Shown here one piece after another: positions 43,140-51,368 of a stretch of 64,000 nt of DNA. Below the pieces are notes generated by a model. It was not told the DNA's origin. It worked only from the letters and a program-made list of their open reading frames with translations, and searched no databases. The position numbers and the translations under genes were made by a program. The DNA is taken from positions 1 to 64,000 of the forward strand of contig SEFA01000003.1 in the NCBI GenBank assembly GCA_004210455.1, given 5' to 3'. The first letter of the stretch is position 1. Each line of letters starts with the position of its first letter. The stretch is from Rubrivivax sp. (GTDB taxonomy: Bacteria; Pseudomonadota; Gammaproteobacteria; Burkholderiales; Burkholderiaceae_C).

Positions 43140-43559
43140 ATGACCACGCACACCACCACGGTTCGTTCCACGCTCAATCACCTCAGCTTCCCTTCGCACG
43201 ACGTTCCGGCGACCGCCGCGTTCTTCGAGCATTTCCTCGGCTTCGCCGTGCTCGCGATGGGCCGCAGCCGCGTCGTGAAGAAGGACGCCCTCGACATCGT
43301 CATCGAGGACGCCCGCGATCGCGACATCACGTGGCCGGGCAACTTCCACATCGGCGTCGAGGTGTCGACGATGGCCGACCTCCGACGCATCCACGCCGAC
43401 ATGGTCGATGCGGGCGTGCCGATGGAGACCGAGCTCATCTCGCACGCGCGAGGCTCGCGCTTCTTCTGCTGGATGCCGGGGAAGCTGATGCTCGAAGTCA
43501 ACACCCGCGAGGACGCGGCACCGGAGTTCCGCAGGACCTTCGCGAGCCAGCAGGGCTGA
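43140..43559 (+). CDS. VOC (glyoxalase/bleomycin-resistance fold) protein
   Basis: 139 residues. The betaalphabetabetabeta repeats of the VOC fold are visible: NHLSFPSHDVPATAAFFEHF at the start and ADLRRIHADMVDAGVPMETE in the second half, with metal-ligand candidates His14, Glu77 and Glu126 (IGVEV, LMLEVN). Probably a metal-dependent lyase or dioxygenase-like protein; the substrate is unknown. No neighbour on the same strand. Confidence 0.75.
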   Translation: MTTHTTTVRSTLNHLSFPSHDVPATAAFFEHFLGFAVLAMGRSRVVKKDALDIVIEDARDRDITWPGNFHIGVEVSTMADLRRIHADMVDAGVPMETELISHARGSRFFCWMPGKLMLEVNTREDAAPEFRRTFASQQG

Positions 43560-43603
43560 ACGGACGGCGGACAGCTGAAGGCCGAAGCACCGAGCCGGCG
43601 GCC

Positions 43604-44152
43604 TCAAGCCGTCGGCTTGGCCTTCTTCGGCTTCGCGGCCGCGTCGTTCAGCGCCGCGGCCGCCTGGAACAGCGCCTTCAGCGCCTGCTCGTCGATCTTC
43701 TCGCCCTTGCGGATGTCGATCGCGCGACGCGCGTTGCCGTCCAGGCTCGAGTTGAAGAGCCTGCCCGGATCCGCCAGCTTCGCGCCCTTCGCGAAGGTCA
43801 TCTTCACGACGTCCTTGTAGGTTTCACCGGTGCAGATCTGGCCGTTGCGCTCGAACACCGGCGTGCCGCGCCACTTCCACGTCTCCTCGACGCCCGGCAC
43901 CGCCTGCTTCATCAGCTTGCGCAGCCGCGCGAGCATCTCGCCGCGCCAGTCGGCAAGCTCCGCGATGCGAGCATCGATCATCTTGGAGGCGTTCACGCCG
44001 GGGACGTTGTCGTCGCTGGGCGCGGCGCTTCGGAAAGTGCTCTTGACGGCCGGCTTGACCGTCTTCTTCGCCGGGGAATTCGCGGCGAACTTCGCGGCGT
44101 GCCTGGCGGCGCCGGTCAGGGGCTTCTTCTTCGGATCGGTGGAGCTGGGCAT
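43604..44152 (-). CDS. DUF1801-type protein with a basic N-terminal tail
   Basis: 182 residues. Residues 1-40 are Lys/Ala/Pro-rich, and the rest is a DUF1801/YdhG-like fold (MIDARIAELADWRGEMLARL, KWRGTPVFERNGQICTG, KMTFAKGAKL) with the C-terminal Lys-rich end (AAAKPKKAKPTA). The domain is widespread with no known activity. It is 14 bases upstream of nothing on its strand except the VOC gene ending at 44167, which precedes it, so the AraC, VOC and DUF1801 genes may be one transcript. Confidence 0.75.
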   Translation of the reverse strand: MPSSTDPKKKPLTGAARHAAKFAANSPAKKTVKPAVKSTFRSAAPSDDNVPGVNASKMIDARIAELADWRGEMLARLRKLMKQAVPGVEETWKWRGTPVFERNGQICTGETYKDVVKMTFAKGAKLADPGRLFNSSLDGNARRAIDIRKGEKIDEQALKALFQAAAALNDAAAKPKKAKPTA

Positions 44153-44166
44153 GCGGGTCTCCGGGG

Positions 44167-44580
44167 TCAGGGCTTGAGCTGCTGGATACGGATCATGTTC
44201 CCCGCCGGGTCGCGCACGCCGAAGTCACGCACGCCGTAGGGCTGGTCGGTGGGCTCCTGCACGATCTCGGCGTCCCGCGACTGCAGCCGCTGGAAGGTCT
44301 CGTCCAGGTCCTTCGCGCCGAGCAGCAGCATCGCGTAGGTGCCCTTGGCCATCATCTCGGCGATGGTGCGCTTCTCCTCGTCGGTGAGGCCCGGCGTGGC
44401 GTTCGGCGGGAACAGCACGATGGACGTGTCCGGCCTGCCCTTCGGCCCGATCGTGATCCAGCGGTTGCCGCCGAAGGCCACGTCCTTGCGGATCTCGAAG
44501 TCCAGGCCGTCGCGGTAGAAGGCCAGCGATTCCTCGGGGTCCGTGTGCGGCAGGAAGGTCGAGTGGATGGTGATGTCCAT
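44167..44580 (-). CDS. VOC-family protein (glyoxalase-like)
   Basis: 137 residues: HSTFLPHTDPEESLAFYRDG and GNRWITIGPKGRPDTSI at the N-terminus, GVRDFGVRDPAGNMIRIQQ at the C-terminus, the classic VOC pair. It sits between the AraC regulator (upstream, same strand) and the DUF1801 gene. AraC plus VOC pairs are common in proteobacteria, so it is probably controlled by that regulator; the ligand is unknown. Confidence 0.82.
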   Translation of the reverse strand: MDITIHSTFLPHTDPEESLAFYRDGLDFEIRKDVAFGGNRWITIGPKGRPDTSIVLFPPNATPGLTDEEKRTIAEMMAKGTYAMLLLGAKDLDETFQRLQSRDAEIVQEPTDQPYGVRDFGVRDPAGNMIRIQQLKP

Positions 44581-44669
44581 GCTTGTCTCCAGATGAGTGA
44601 TTCCAGATGGCTGCTTTTCAGCGGGGCTGGCGGCCGTCGCCGCCGGGTTCCGGACCCTTGGAACGCAGT

Positions 44670-45131
44670 CTAGGGGGACGATTTCTCCGGCGCTTCTCGA
44701 TTCCTGATCGGACGCGTCACCTGTTTGGCGACGCAGGACGGCAAGCCCTCCGCCTCGGCCGCGGAGTCGCGCCGGTAGACGCTGGGCGGCACGCCCACCA
44801 GCTCGGCGAAGCGCGTGCTGAAGGTGCCCAGCGAGGAACACCCGACCTCGAAGCAGACCTCGGTGACGCTGAGATCGCCGCGGCGCAGCAGCGCCATCGC
44901 GCGCTCGATGCGGCGCGTCATGAGGTACGAATAGACCGACTCTCCATAGGCCAGCCGGAACTGCCGGCTGAGGTGGCCGGCCGACATGCCGATGCCCGAC
45001 GCGAGCGCGTCGACGTCCAGCGGCTGGGCGTACTCGCGGTCGATGCGGTCGCGCACGCGTCGCAGGCGCGCGAGGTCGCGCAGGCGCGTGACGGGGATGT
45101 CGGGGGTGCCCGGAGTCTCGGGGGAGCTCAT
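44670..45131 (-). CDS. AraC family transcriptional regulator (DNA-binding domain only)
   Basis: 153 residues. Both helix-turn-helix units are there: LDVDALASGIGMSAGHLSRQ, FRLAYGESVYSYLMTRRIER and AMALLRRGDLSVTEVCFEVG, SSLGTFSTRFAELVGV. No separate effector domain is present, only a short N-terminal stretch and a basic tail. Upstream of the VOC gene by 89 bases, it is the likely regulator of that gene. Confidence 0.87.
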   Translation of the reverse strand: MSSPETPGTPDIPVTRLRDLARLRRVRDRIDREYAQPLDVDALASGIGMSAGHLSRQFRLAYGESVYSYLMTRRIERAMALLRRGDLSVTEVCFEVGCSSLGTFSTRFAELVGVPPSVYRRDSAAEAEGLPSCVAKQVTRPIRNREAPEKSSP

Positions 45132-45218
45132 CCGGGCATCCTATCCGCCGCCCTCGTCTCCCCAGGGTCGCGGAGGCCGCCCGCGATAATGCTGGATAAC
45201 CCGCAGACGAGTCATCGC

Positions 45219-47432
45219 ATGGAAATCAAGGTCAACTTTCTCGACAAGCTTCGCCTGGAAGCCAAGTTCGACGACTTCACGGTCATCGCCGACCAGCCCA
45301 TCCGCTACAAGGGCGACGGCTCGGCGCCGGGCCCGTTCGACTATTTCCTGGCCTCCTCGGCCCTGTGCGCGGCCTACTTCGTCAAGTTGTACTGCGTCAC
45401 CCGGGACATCCCGACCGAGAACATCCGCCTCTCGCAGAACAACATCGTCGACCCGGAGAACCGCTACCAGCAGATCTTCAAGATCCAGGTCGAGCTGCCC
45501 GCGGACATCTCCGAGAAGGACCGCCTGGGGATCCTGCGCTCCATCGACCGCTGCACCGTCAAGAAGGTCGTGCAGGCAGGACCGGAATTCGTGATCGAGG
45601 AGGTCGAGAACCTCGACGCCGACGCGCAGGCCCTGCTGACGCTGAATCCCGATGCGACCGCGGCAACCTATATCCCGGGCAAGGACCTGCCGCTGGAGCA
45701 GACCATCGCCAACATGACGGCGATCCTGGCGAACCTGGGCATCAAGATCGAGATCGCTTCCTGGCGCAACCTGGTGCCCAACGTCTGGTCGCTGCACATC
45801 CGCGACGCGCATTCGCCGATGTGCTTCACCAACGGCAAGGGCGCCACCAAGGAAAGCGCCCTGGCCTCGGCCCTGGGCGAATACATCGAGCGCCTGAACA
45901 ACAACCACTTCTACGCGGGTGTGTTCTGGGGCGAGGACATCGCCAACGCCGAGTTCGTGCATTACCCCGATGAGCGCTGGTTCAAGCCCGGCCCGGACGA
46001 TGCCCTCCCTGAAGGACTGCTCGACGAGCGCTGCCTCGCCTGGTACGACCCCGACGGCGAGCTGCGCGCCTCGCACCTGATCGACACCAACTCCGGCAAT
46101 GTGGCGCGCGGCATCTGCGCGCTGCCGTATGTGCGCCGCTCCGACGGCGAGGTGGTCTGGTTCCCGTCCAACCTGGTCGAGAACCTCTACGTCAGCAACG
46201 GCATGAGCGCCGGCAACACGCTGGCCGAGGCACAGGTGCAATGCCTGTCCGAGATCTTCGAGCGCGCCGTCAAGCGCGAGATCCTGGAAGGCGAGATCGC
46301 CCTCCCCGACGTGCCGCAGGCCGTGCTGGACAAGTACCCCGGCATCGTGGCCGGCATCCGCAGCCTGGAGGAACAAGGCTTCCCGGTGCTGGTGAAGGAC
46401 GCCTCGCTGGGTGGCGTCTATCCGGTGATGTGCGTGACGCTGATGAACCCGCGAACCGGCGGCGTGTTCGCCTCCTTCGGGGCGCATCCGAGCCTGCAGG
46501 TCGCGCTGGAGCGGAGCCTGACGGAACTGCTGCAGGGCCGCAGCTTCGAAGGTCTGAACGACCTGCCCCGCCCCACCTTCGCCAGCAACGCCGTCACCGA
46601 GCCCAACAACTTCGTCGAACATTTCATCGACTCCAGCGGCATCGTGTCGTGGCGCTTCTTCAGCGCCAAGGCGGATCACGCGTTCGTCGAGTGGGACTTC
46701 TCCGGCCAGGGCGCCGACTCGAACGCCGAGGAGGCCGCCAGGCTGTTCGGCATCCTCGAGGACATGGGCAAGGAGTCCTACATGGCCGTGTACGACCAGC
46801 TCGGCGCGACGGCCTGCCGCATCCTGGTGCCGGACTACTCGGAGATCTACCCGGTCGAGGACCTGATCTGGGACAACACCAACCAGGCCCTGGCCTTCCG
46901 CGCCGACCTCCTCAACCTGCATCGGCTGGACGACGAGCAGTTGGCGGCGCTGCTGGAGCGCCTTGAGGACAGCGAGCTCGACGACTACACCGACATCGCC
47001 ACGCTCATCGGCATCGACTTCGATGAGAACACGGTCTGGGGTCAGCTGACGATCCAGGAACTGAAGCTGCTGATCCATCTCGCGCTGGGGCAGCTGGAGG
47101 AAGCGCAGGAACTGGTCGGCGCCTTCCTGCAATACAACGAGAACACCGTCGAGCGCGGCCTGTTCTATCAAGCCGTGAACGTGGTGCTGGAAGTGCTGCT
47201 GGACGACGAACTGGCACTCGATGACTACGTGGCCAACTTCCGTCGGATGTTCGGCGACGAGCGCATGGACGCCGTGCTCGGATCAGCGGACGGCAGCGTG
47301 CGCTTCTACGGCCTGACGCCGACGAGCATGAAGCTGGAAGGGCTGGATCGACATCACCGCCTGATCGACAGCTACCGCAAGCTGCACATGGCGCGCGCCG
47401 CCGCGGCAGCCCGCAAGCGCTCGGCGGGTTGA
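45219..47432 (+). CDS. ycaO: OsmC-YcaO fusion protein
   Basis: 737 residues. The N-terminal 140 residues form an OsmC-like domain (DGSAPGPFDYFLASSALCAA, SIDRCTVKKVVQ) and the rest is a YcaO domain homologous to E. coli YcaO (CFTNGKGATKESALASALGE, ERLNNNHFYAG, LYVSNGMSAGNTLAEAQVQC, FASFGAHPSLQVALERS). YcaO is an ATP-dependent cyclodehydratase-type fold implicated in ribosomal-protein S12 methylthiolation with RimO. An upstream in-frame ATG (45189) is an alternative start. No RiPP precursor is near, so an azole-type RiPP role is unlikely. Confidence 0.9.
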   Translation: MEIKVNFLDKLRLEAKFDDFTVIADQPIRYKGDGSAPGPFDYFLASSALCAAYFVKLYCVTRDIPTENIRLSQNNIVDPENRYQQIFKIQVELPADISEKDRLGILRSIDRCTVKKVVQAGPEFVIEEVENLDADAQALLTLNPDATAATYIPGKDLPLEQTIANMTAILANLGIKIEIASWRNLVPNVWSLHIRDAHSPMCFTNGKGATKESALASALGEYIERLNNNHFYAGVFWGEDIANAEFVHYPDERWFKPGPDDALPEGLLDERCLAWYDPDGELRASHLIDTNSGNVARGICALPYVRRSDGEVVWFPSNLVENLYVSNGMSAGNTLAEAQVQCLSEIFERAVKREILEGEIALPDVPQAVLDKYPGIVAGIRSLEEQGFPVLVKDASLGGVYPVMCVTLMNPRTGGVFASFGAHPSLQVALERSLTELLQGRSFEGLNDLPRPTFASNAVTEPNNFVEHFIDSSGIVSWRFFSAKADHAFVEWDFSGQGADSNAEEAARLFGILEDMGKESYMAVYDQLGATACRILVPDYSEIYPVEDLIWDNTNQALAFRADLLNLHRLDDEQLAALLERLEDSELDDYTDIATLIGIDFDENTVWGQLTIQELKLLIHLALGQLEEAQELVGAFLQYNENTVERGLFYQAVNVVLEVLLDDELALDDYVANFRRMFGDERMDAVLGSADGSVRFYGLTPTSMKLEGLDRHHRLIDSYRKLHMARAAAAARKRSAG

Positions 47433-47467
47433 AACACAGGACCCTCCCGGGTTTTCCCTGAACGATC

Positions 47468-47485
47468 CTAGGGGGTTCCTCCCCC
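47468..47485. promoter_or_regulatory. Inverted repeat in the spacer upstream of the hydrolase gene
   Basis: GGGGG (47471-47475) and CCCCC (47481-47485) form a stem around TTCCT in the 145-base spacer between the YcaO gene and the hydrolase. A CTAG tetranucleotide adjoins the left arm. It could be a terminator stem of the upstream gene (no T-run) or an operator for the hydrolase operon. Confidence 0.3.
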
Positions 47486-47577
47486 GGCTGCGTACAAGGC
47501 ACTCCGACGGTGCGCTTCCTAGACTGGGTCCGCCCTGTCGCATCTCGCGGCACGGGCGCCTCATCAAGGGAGACACC

Positions 47578-48441
47578 ATGACTCAGAGAGCTCCGCTGCG
47601 GACCGCCCTGCGGGCCGCCGCCCTGTGCGTCGCCTTCACCACCTTCGCCGCGGGTCACGCCTCGGCGCAGATCGGCCCGGATCCCACTTCCGCCAGCCTC
47701 AACGCCACCGCGGGATCGTTCGCAGTCTCGACCAGCACCGTCACGCTGCCGCGCGGCTTCGGCGGCGGCACGATCTACTACCCCACCACCGCCGGGCGTT
47801 ACGGCGTCGTGGCCATCAGCCCGGGCTTCACGGCCACGCAGTCCAGCATCGCCTGGCTGGGCCGCCGGCTGGCGACCCACGGTCTGGTCGTGATCACGAT
47901 GAACACCAACACGACGCTGGACCAGCCCGCCAGCCGCGCCACGCAGCTGATGGCGGCGCTGAACCACGTGGTCAACAGCGCCAGCAGCACGGTGCGGAGC
48001 CGTGTGGACAGCACCCGGCTGGCGGTGGCCGGCCATTCGATGGGCGGCGGCGGCGCGCTGATCGCCGCCGAGGACAACCCGACGCTGAAGGCCGCGCTGC
48101 CGCTGACGCCGTGGAACCTCAGCACCAGCTTCACCCAGGTGCGGGTACCGACGCTCATCGTCGGCGCCGACGGCGACACGGTGGCGTCCGTCGCCGCTCA
48201 TGCGCGGCCCTTCTACGCCAGCCTGCCGGCTTCGACTTTCAAGGCCTATGCGGAACTCAACGGCGCCACCCACTTCACGCCCAACAGCACCAGCACGCCG
48301 ATCGGCCGCTACGGGGTGACCTGGATGAAGCGTTTCGTGGATGCGGACACGCGCTACTCGCCGTTCCTGTGCGGCGCGGCGCATTCGGCCTACGCCACCG
48401 CCCTCGTCTTCGATCGCTACAACCAGAACTGCCCGTACTGA
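47578..48441 (+). CDS. Secreted cutinase/PETase-like polyester hydrolase (dienelactone-hydrolase fold)
   Basis: 287 residues: signal peptide (cleavage after GHASA, about 30), then an alpha/beta hydrolase of the polyester-hydrolase group. The catalytic triad is Ser154 in GHSMGGGG, Asp200 in GADGDT and His232 in NGATHFTPN. SPGFTATQSS, PLTPWNLS (Trp179) and WMKRFVDADTRY match bacterial cutinases/PETases, and Cys265-Cys285 fit the C-terminal disulfide. The GHS and THF residues and the lack of the Cys pair next to Asp/His are the type I (TfCut2-like) pattern rather than the IsPETase one. Precedes a foldase-like gene by 17 bases. Confidence 0.88.
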   Translation: MTQRAPLRTALRAAALCVAFTTFAAGHASAQIGPDPTSASLNATAGSFAVSTSTVTLPRGFGGGTIYYPTTAGRYGVVAISPGFTATQSSIAWLGRRLATHGLVVITMNTNTTLDQPASRATQLMAALNHVVNSASSTVRSRVDSTRLAVAGHSMGGGGALIAAEDNPTLKAALPLTPWNLSTSFTQVRVPTLIVGADGDTVASVAAHARPFYASLPASTFKAYAELNGATHFTPNSTSTPIGRYGVTWMKRFVDADTRYSPFLCGAAHSAYATALVFDRYNQNCPY

Positions 48442-48458
48442 GCCGCAGGGAGGACGCC

Positions 48459-49226
48459 ATGTCGCACCCATCCGATCGTCACCGGGGCCGGCGCATCGCA
48501 CTGGCCTTTGCCGCCGGCCTGGGTGCCGTGGCGCTCCTCGTCTGGTTGGCCGCCGGGGCTCATGCGCCGGCAGCCGGCGATGACCCGAAGACGGCCTTCC
48601 CCTGGTCGCGGCTGGCCGGAGCCTCCGCGCCGGCCACCGCCCCGACCGCGAACGCAAACGCGCAGTCGGCGTCCGAAGTCGGCGTCGGCGCCTGGCCGCC
48701 CGTGGCGATGTCAACGTCGTCACCGGCGTCGGCATCCTCGGCGCCGGGGCCAGGTCTTGCTGATCCCTCCCGTCGGGTGTTCCGCACCGATGCCCGCGGG
48801 AGACTCGTCGTCGACCAGCCGATGCGACTGCGCGCCGAGGCGCTGCTGGCGCTCAACGAAGGCGACGCCCTGGCCGCACGCGTGGACGCGGAAGTGGCGG
48901 ATCTGCCGGCGCCGGCCGCGGCGCGAGCCCGCGAACTGGTCGCTCAGTTCGAGGCCTACCAGACTGCGCAAGCCGCCGCCTTCCCACCGGGTCAGGCGCC
49001 GCTGGTGCCCGAGGAAGGACTCACGCAACTGCAGACGATGCAGGCGCTTCGAGCCGCTCACTTCGGCGCGGAAGCGGCCCGGGAGATGTTCGCTCAGGAC
49101 GACGCGGTCGCGCGTCGCATCCTGGAGCTCATGCGCGAGGACACCTCCACCGCGCGCAGCATGGAAGAGAAGGCGATGCGCGCGCAGCTGCGCTATGACC
49201 AGGAGCGCGGCGCGGTTCCGCCTTGA
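48459..49226 (+). CDS. Lipase-foldase (Lif)-like membrane-anchored chaperone, truncated
   Basis: 255 residues: one TM helix (about 12-32), Ala/Pro/Ser-rich linker, then a region resembling the Lif minidomain 1 (RTDARGRLVVDQPMRLRAEA, LLALNEGDALAARVDAEVAD) and helical stalk (LQTMQALRAAHFGAEAAREM, FAQDDAVARRILELMRE). Known Lif proteins (about 340 residues) fold partner lipases in the periplasm and have a second minidomain, which appears absent here. A GGGAGGA site lies before the ATG. Coupling to the hydrolase gene upstream suggests a dedicated folding helper; similarity is weak and judged by eye. Confidence 0.6.
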   Translation: MSHPSDRHRGRRIALAFAAGLGAVALLVWLAAGAHAPAAGDDPKTAFPWSRLAGASAPATAPTANANAQSASEVGVGAWPPVAMSTSSPASASSAPGPGLADPSRRVFRTDARGRLVVDQPMRLRAEALLALNEGDALAARVDAEVADLPAPAAARARELVAQFEAYQTAQAAAFPPGQAPLVPEEGLTQLQTMQALRAAHFGAEAAREMFAQDDAVARRILELMREDTSTARSMEEKAMRAQLRYDQERGAVPP

Positions 49227-49258
49227 CGCGACGACGCCGCCGGTCGCAGCATGTCCTC

Positions 49259-50083
49259 ATGACGTCTGGCAACTTCGTCGGCCCGCGTTTGGGCCTGTTG
49301 GGGGACAGCTTCATCTACGCGAGCGGCGCCGTGCGCTCGCGCGTGCGGCGCCACTCGGTCACGCTGGCCTGCGCGCTGACGCCGCAGCCGCTCAGCGTCA
49401 GCGTCGACGGGGAGCAGTGGTCAGGCCGTCTGGTGGCGGTGCGCCCTTTCTCGACGCGCGCCATCGACTCCGGCGGAGCGCCGGTCGTGCTGATCGACCT
49501 GGAGCCCTCGCACCCGCGCTACAACACTTTCAGCCGCTCGTCGGACCGCGCGCCGGTGCGCGTGCTGGACGAGCAGCACTTCGCCGGACTGCTGGACTGC
49601 GCGTCCGCCTTCGCGTCCTATGCGCTGAGCGGAAGAAGGCTGCAGGCCTCGGTGCAGATGCTCGTGGGCAGCGTGGCCGACAGCGTCTCACCGCATCAGC
49701 CGCTGGACCCGCGCGTGCTGCAGATGATGGCCGGCCTGCGGCTCGATCCGGCGCAGGACCTGGCGACGCTGGGCGCGCCGGTGGGGATGTCCGCCGCGCA
49801 GGCCTCGCGCGGATTCCTGAAGTCCCTGGGCATCTCGGCGCGGCAGTACGCGCTGGCGGTGAAGATCCAGCGCGCGGCGATGTTCTTCGGCAGTGGAAGA
49901 GCGCTCACCGCCATCGCGCAGGCGTCCGGGTTCGCGGACTCCGCCCACCTGGCGAAGGTCTGGGTGCGCTGCTACGGCGAATGCCCCTCGCGCTACTTCG
50001 GCCAGCACCGTGGCGCGCAGGAGGGTCAGGTGGACCATGCCTGGCGGCAGCGGGTCAGTCTGCAAGGGGCGACCGGGATCTGA
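49259..50083 (+). CDS. AraC family transcriptional regulator
   Basis: 274 residues. The C-terminal helix-turn-helix pair is visible (DLATLGAPVGMSAAQASRGF, ALTAIAQASGFADSAHLAKV, WVRCYGECPSRYF). The N-terminal part (about 1-170) is a cupin-like, beta-rich region without clear ligand motifs. It lies 32 bases after the foldase-like gene on the same strand, so it may be part of the hydrolase operon and regulate it. A TTG upstream in frame (49223) is a weaker start. Confidence 0.82.
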   Translation: MTSGNFVGPRLGLLGDSFIYASGAVRSRVRRHSVTLACALTPQPLSVSVDGEQWSGRLVAVRPFSTRAIDSGGAPVVLIDLEPSHPRYNTFSRSSDRAPVRVLDEQHFAGLLDCASAFASYALSGRRLQASVQMLVGSVADSVSPHQPLDPRVLQMMAGLRLDPAQDLATLGAPVGMSAAQASRGFLKSLGISARQYALAVKIQRAAMFFGSGRALTAIAQASGFADSAHLAKVWVRCYGECPSRYFGQHRGAQEGQVDHAWRQRVSLQGATGI

Positions 50084-50116
50084 CCCGGCGCCCGATGGTC
50101 TTCGCGTTGTGGCGGG

Positions 50117-50923
50117 CTACTTCGCCGCGGCCGGGAATGCCGGCAGCTTGCCGATGTCGCGCGGGTCGTGCTGGATGATGACCGTCGCCTTCAGGTTCTT
50201 CTCGATCTGCTTGACGCGCTGGATCGAGGCGAGCGTCTGCGCGCGGTCGTCGTTGAAGCCGGGCACGCCGTCGTGCTCGTAGTTCTCGTGGAAGTGGACA
50301 GAGTCGCCGCTGAGGATCACCGGGCCCATCTCCTTGAGGCGCACCAGCAGGATGCTGTGGCCCGGTGTGTGCCCCGGCGCGCGCAGGACCATCACGGTGC
50401 CGTCGCCGAAGACGTCCTTGTCCGCGCTGAGCGGCTCGACCTTGCGCTTCTCGGCGATCCACTCGGTGAAGCCCTTCGCGTTGGCGCCGGCCATGGGCGG
50501 CGTCGCGTTGATGGCCTCCCAGTCGGCCTTGCCGATCAGCAGCGTCGCGTTCTTGAACAGGCTCACCTGGCCGGTGTGGTCGGCGTGGAAGTGGCTGATG
50601 CCGACGAACTTCACATCGGCGGGATCGATCTTGATCTGCTTGAGCAGATCGCCCAGCGGCTTGTTGGTCGCGTTGGGCACGGAGCCCGGCAGGTAGCCGG
50701 TGTCCCAGACCATCACGTCCGAGCCGTGCCGGATGACGTAGCAGCTGAAGGTGAAGGGCTTGCTCGTCTCGGTGTAGGCGAAGGTGTCGCTGAAGCGCCG
50801 AGGATCGTTGGTCCCGTTGCCGCAGTCGAGCCGCGTCAGCGTGACCTCCTGGGCTGCCGCCGACAGGGAAGTCAGAGAGAGAAGCGCGGTCGCGGTGAGC
50901 GCCAGCCAGAAGCGTGTCTTCAT
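50117..50923 (-). CDS. Exported metallo-beta-lactamase-fold enzyme, AHL-lactonase-like
   Basis: 268 residues with a signal peptide (TALLSLTSLSAAAQ, cleavage about 24). Zinc motifs HFHADH (111-116), AP-GHTPGHS, LSGDSVHF and a final His in IIQHDPRD match the MBL family of N-acyl-homoserine lactonases; DCGNGTNDP and VWDTGYLPG support that subgroup. It would open the lactone ring in the periplasm. True AHL activity is unproven; other lactones are possible. Monocistronic, convergent with the AraC gene. Confidence 0.8.
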   Translation of the reverse strand: MKTRFWLALTATALLSLTSLSAAAQEVTLTRLDCGNGTNDPRRFSDTFAYTETSKPFTFSCYVIRHGSDVMVWDTGYLPGSVPNATNKPLGDLLKQIKIDPADVKFVGISHFHADHTGQVSLFKNATLLIGKADWEAINATPPMAGANAKGFTEWIAEKRKVEPLSADKDVFGDGTVMVLRAPGHTPGHSILLVRLKEMGPVILSGDSVHFHENYEHDGVPGFNDDRAQTLASIQRVKQIEKNLKATVIIQHDPRDIGKLPAFPAAAK

Positions 50924-51002
50924 GTCGTCTCCTTGATCGCGGGGATGATAGCCATGAAGCGGCCCGGCGTGCGCCCTGCCTTGTGGAGGCAGTGCGGCCC
51001 CG

Positions 51003-51368
51003 TCAGCCGCGCGCGGCAGGGAGCGCGCAAGGCCCGGGCTGCTTGAGCGAGGTCACCACCGACCATCCGCTCGCGCCATCCGGCGCCTTGACCTGCACCG
51101 CCTGGGCGTCGCAGGAGCGCCGCCCGATCACGGCCAGTGCGGACTCGACCACGATCATGCGAGGCACGGCTCCCGGATGGCCGGATGCCACCGCGATCGC
51201 GTCCTGTTCGGTGTTGAAGACGGAGACGGCGTCCGCCCGCTGTGCCCACTCCTCGTCAGCTCGCTCAGGCGGGAGGCTCTGGCAGGCGGTCAGACAGAGA
51301 ATGACCGCGAGGGTCGTCGCGCCTCTGACGGCGTTGGATCGCTGGTGGTGTCGATGGGCGTGCTGCAT
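51003..51368 (-). CDS. Small lipoprotein overlapping the sensor-kinase gene
   Basis: 121 residues. A basic start and hydrophobic stretch end in the lipobox LTAC (about residue 29). The mature part is short with GWSVVTSLKQPGPC near the end. Its first 79 bases lie inside the 3' end of the sensor kinase in another frame, so translation may be linked. Function unknown. Confidence 0.55.
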   Translation of the reverse strand: MQHAHRHHQRSNAVRGATTLAVILCLTACQSLPPERADEEWAQRADAVSVFNTEQDAIAVASGHPGAVPRMIVVESALAVIGRRSCDAQAVQVKAPDGASGWSVVTSLKQPGPCALPAARG

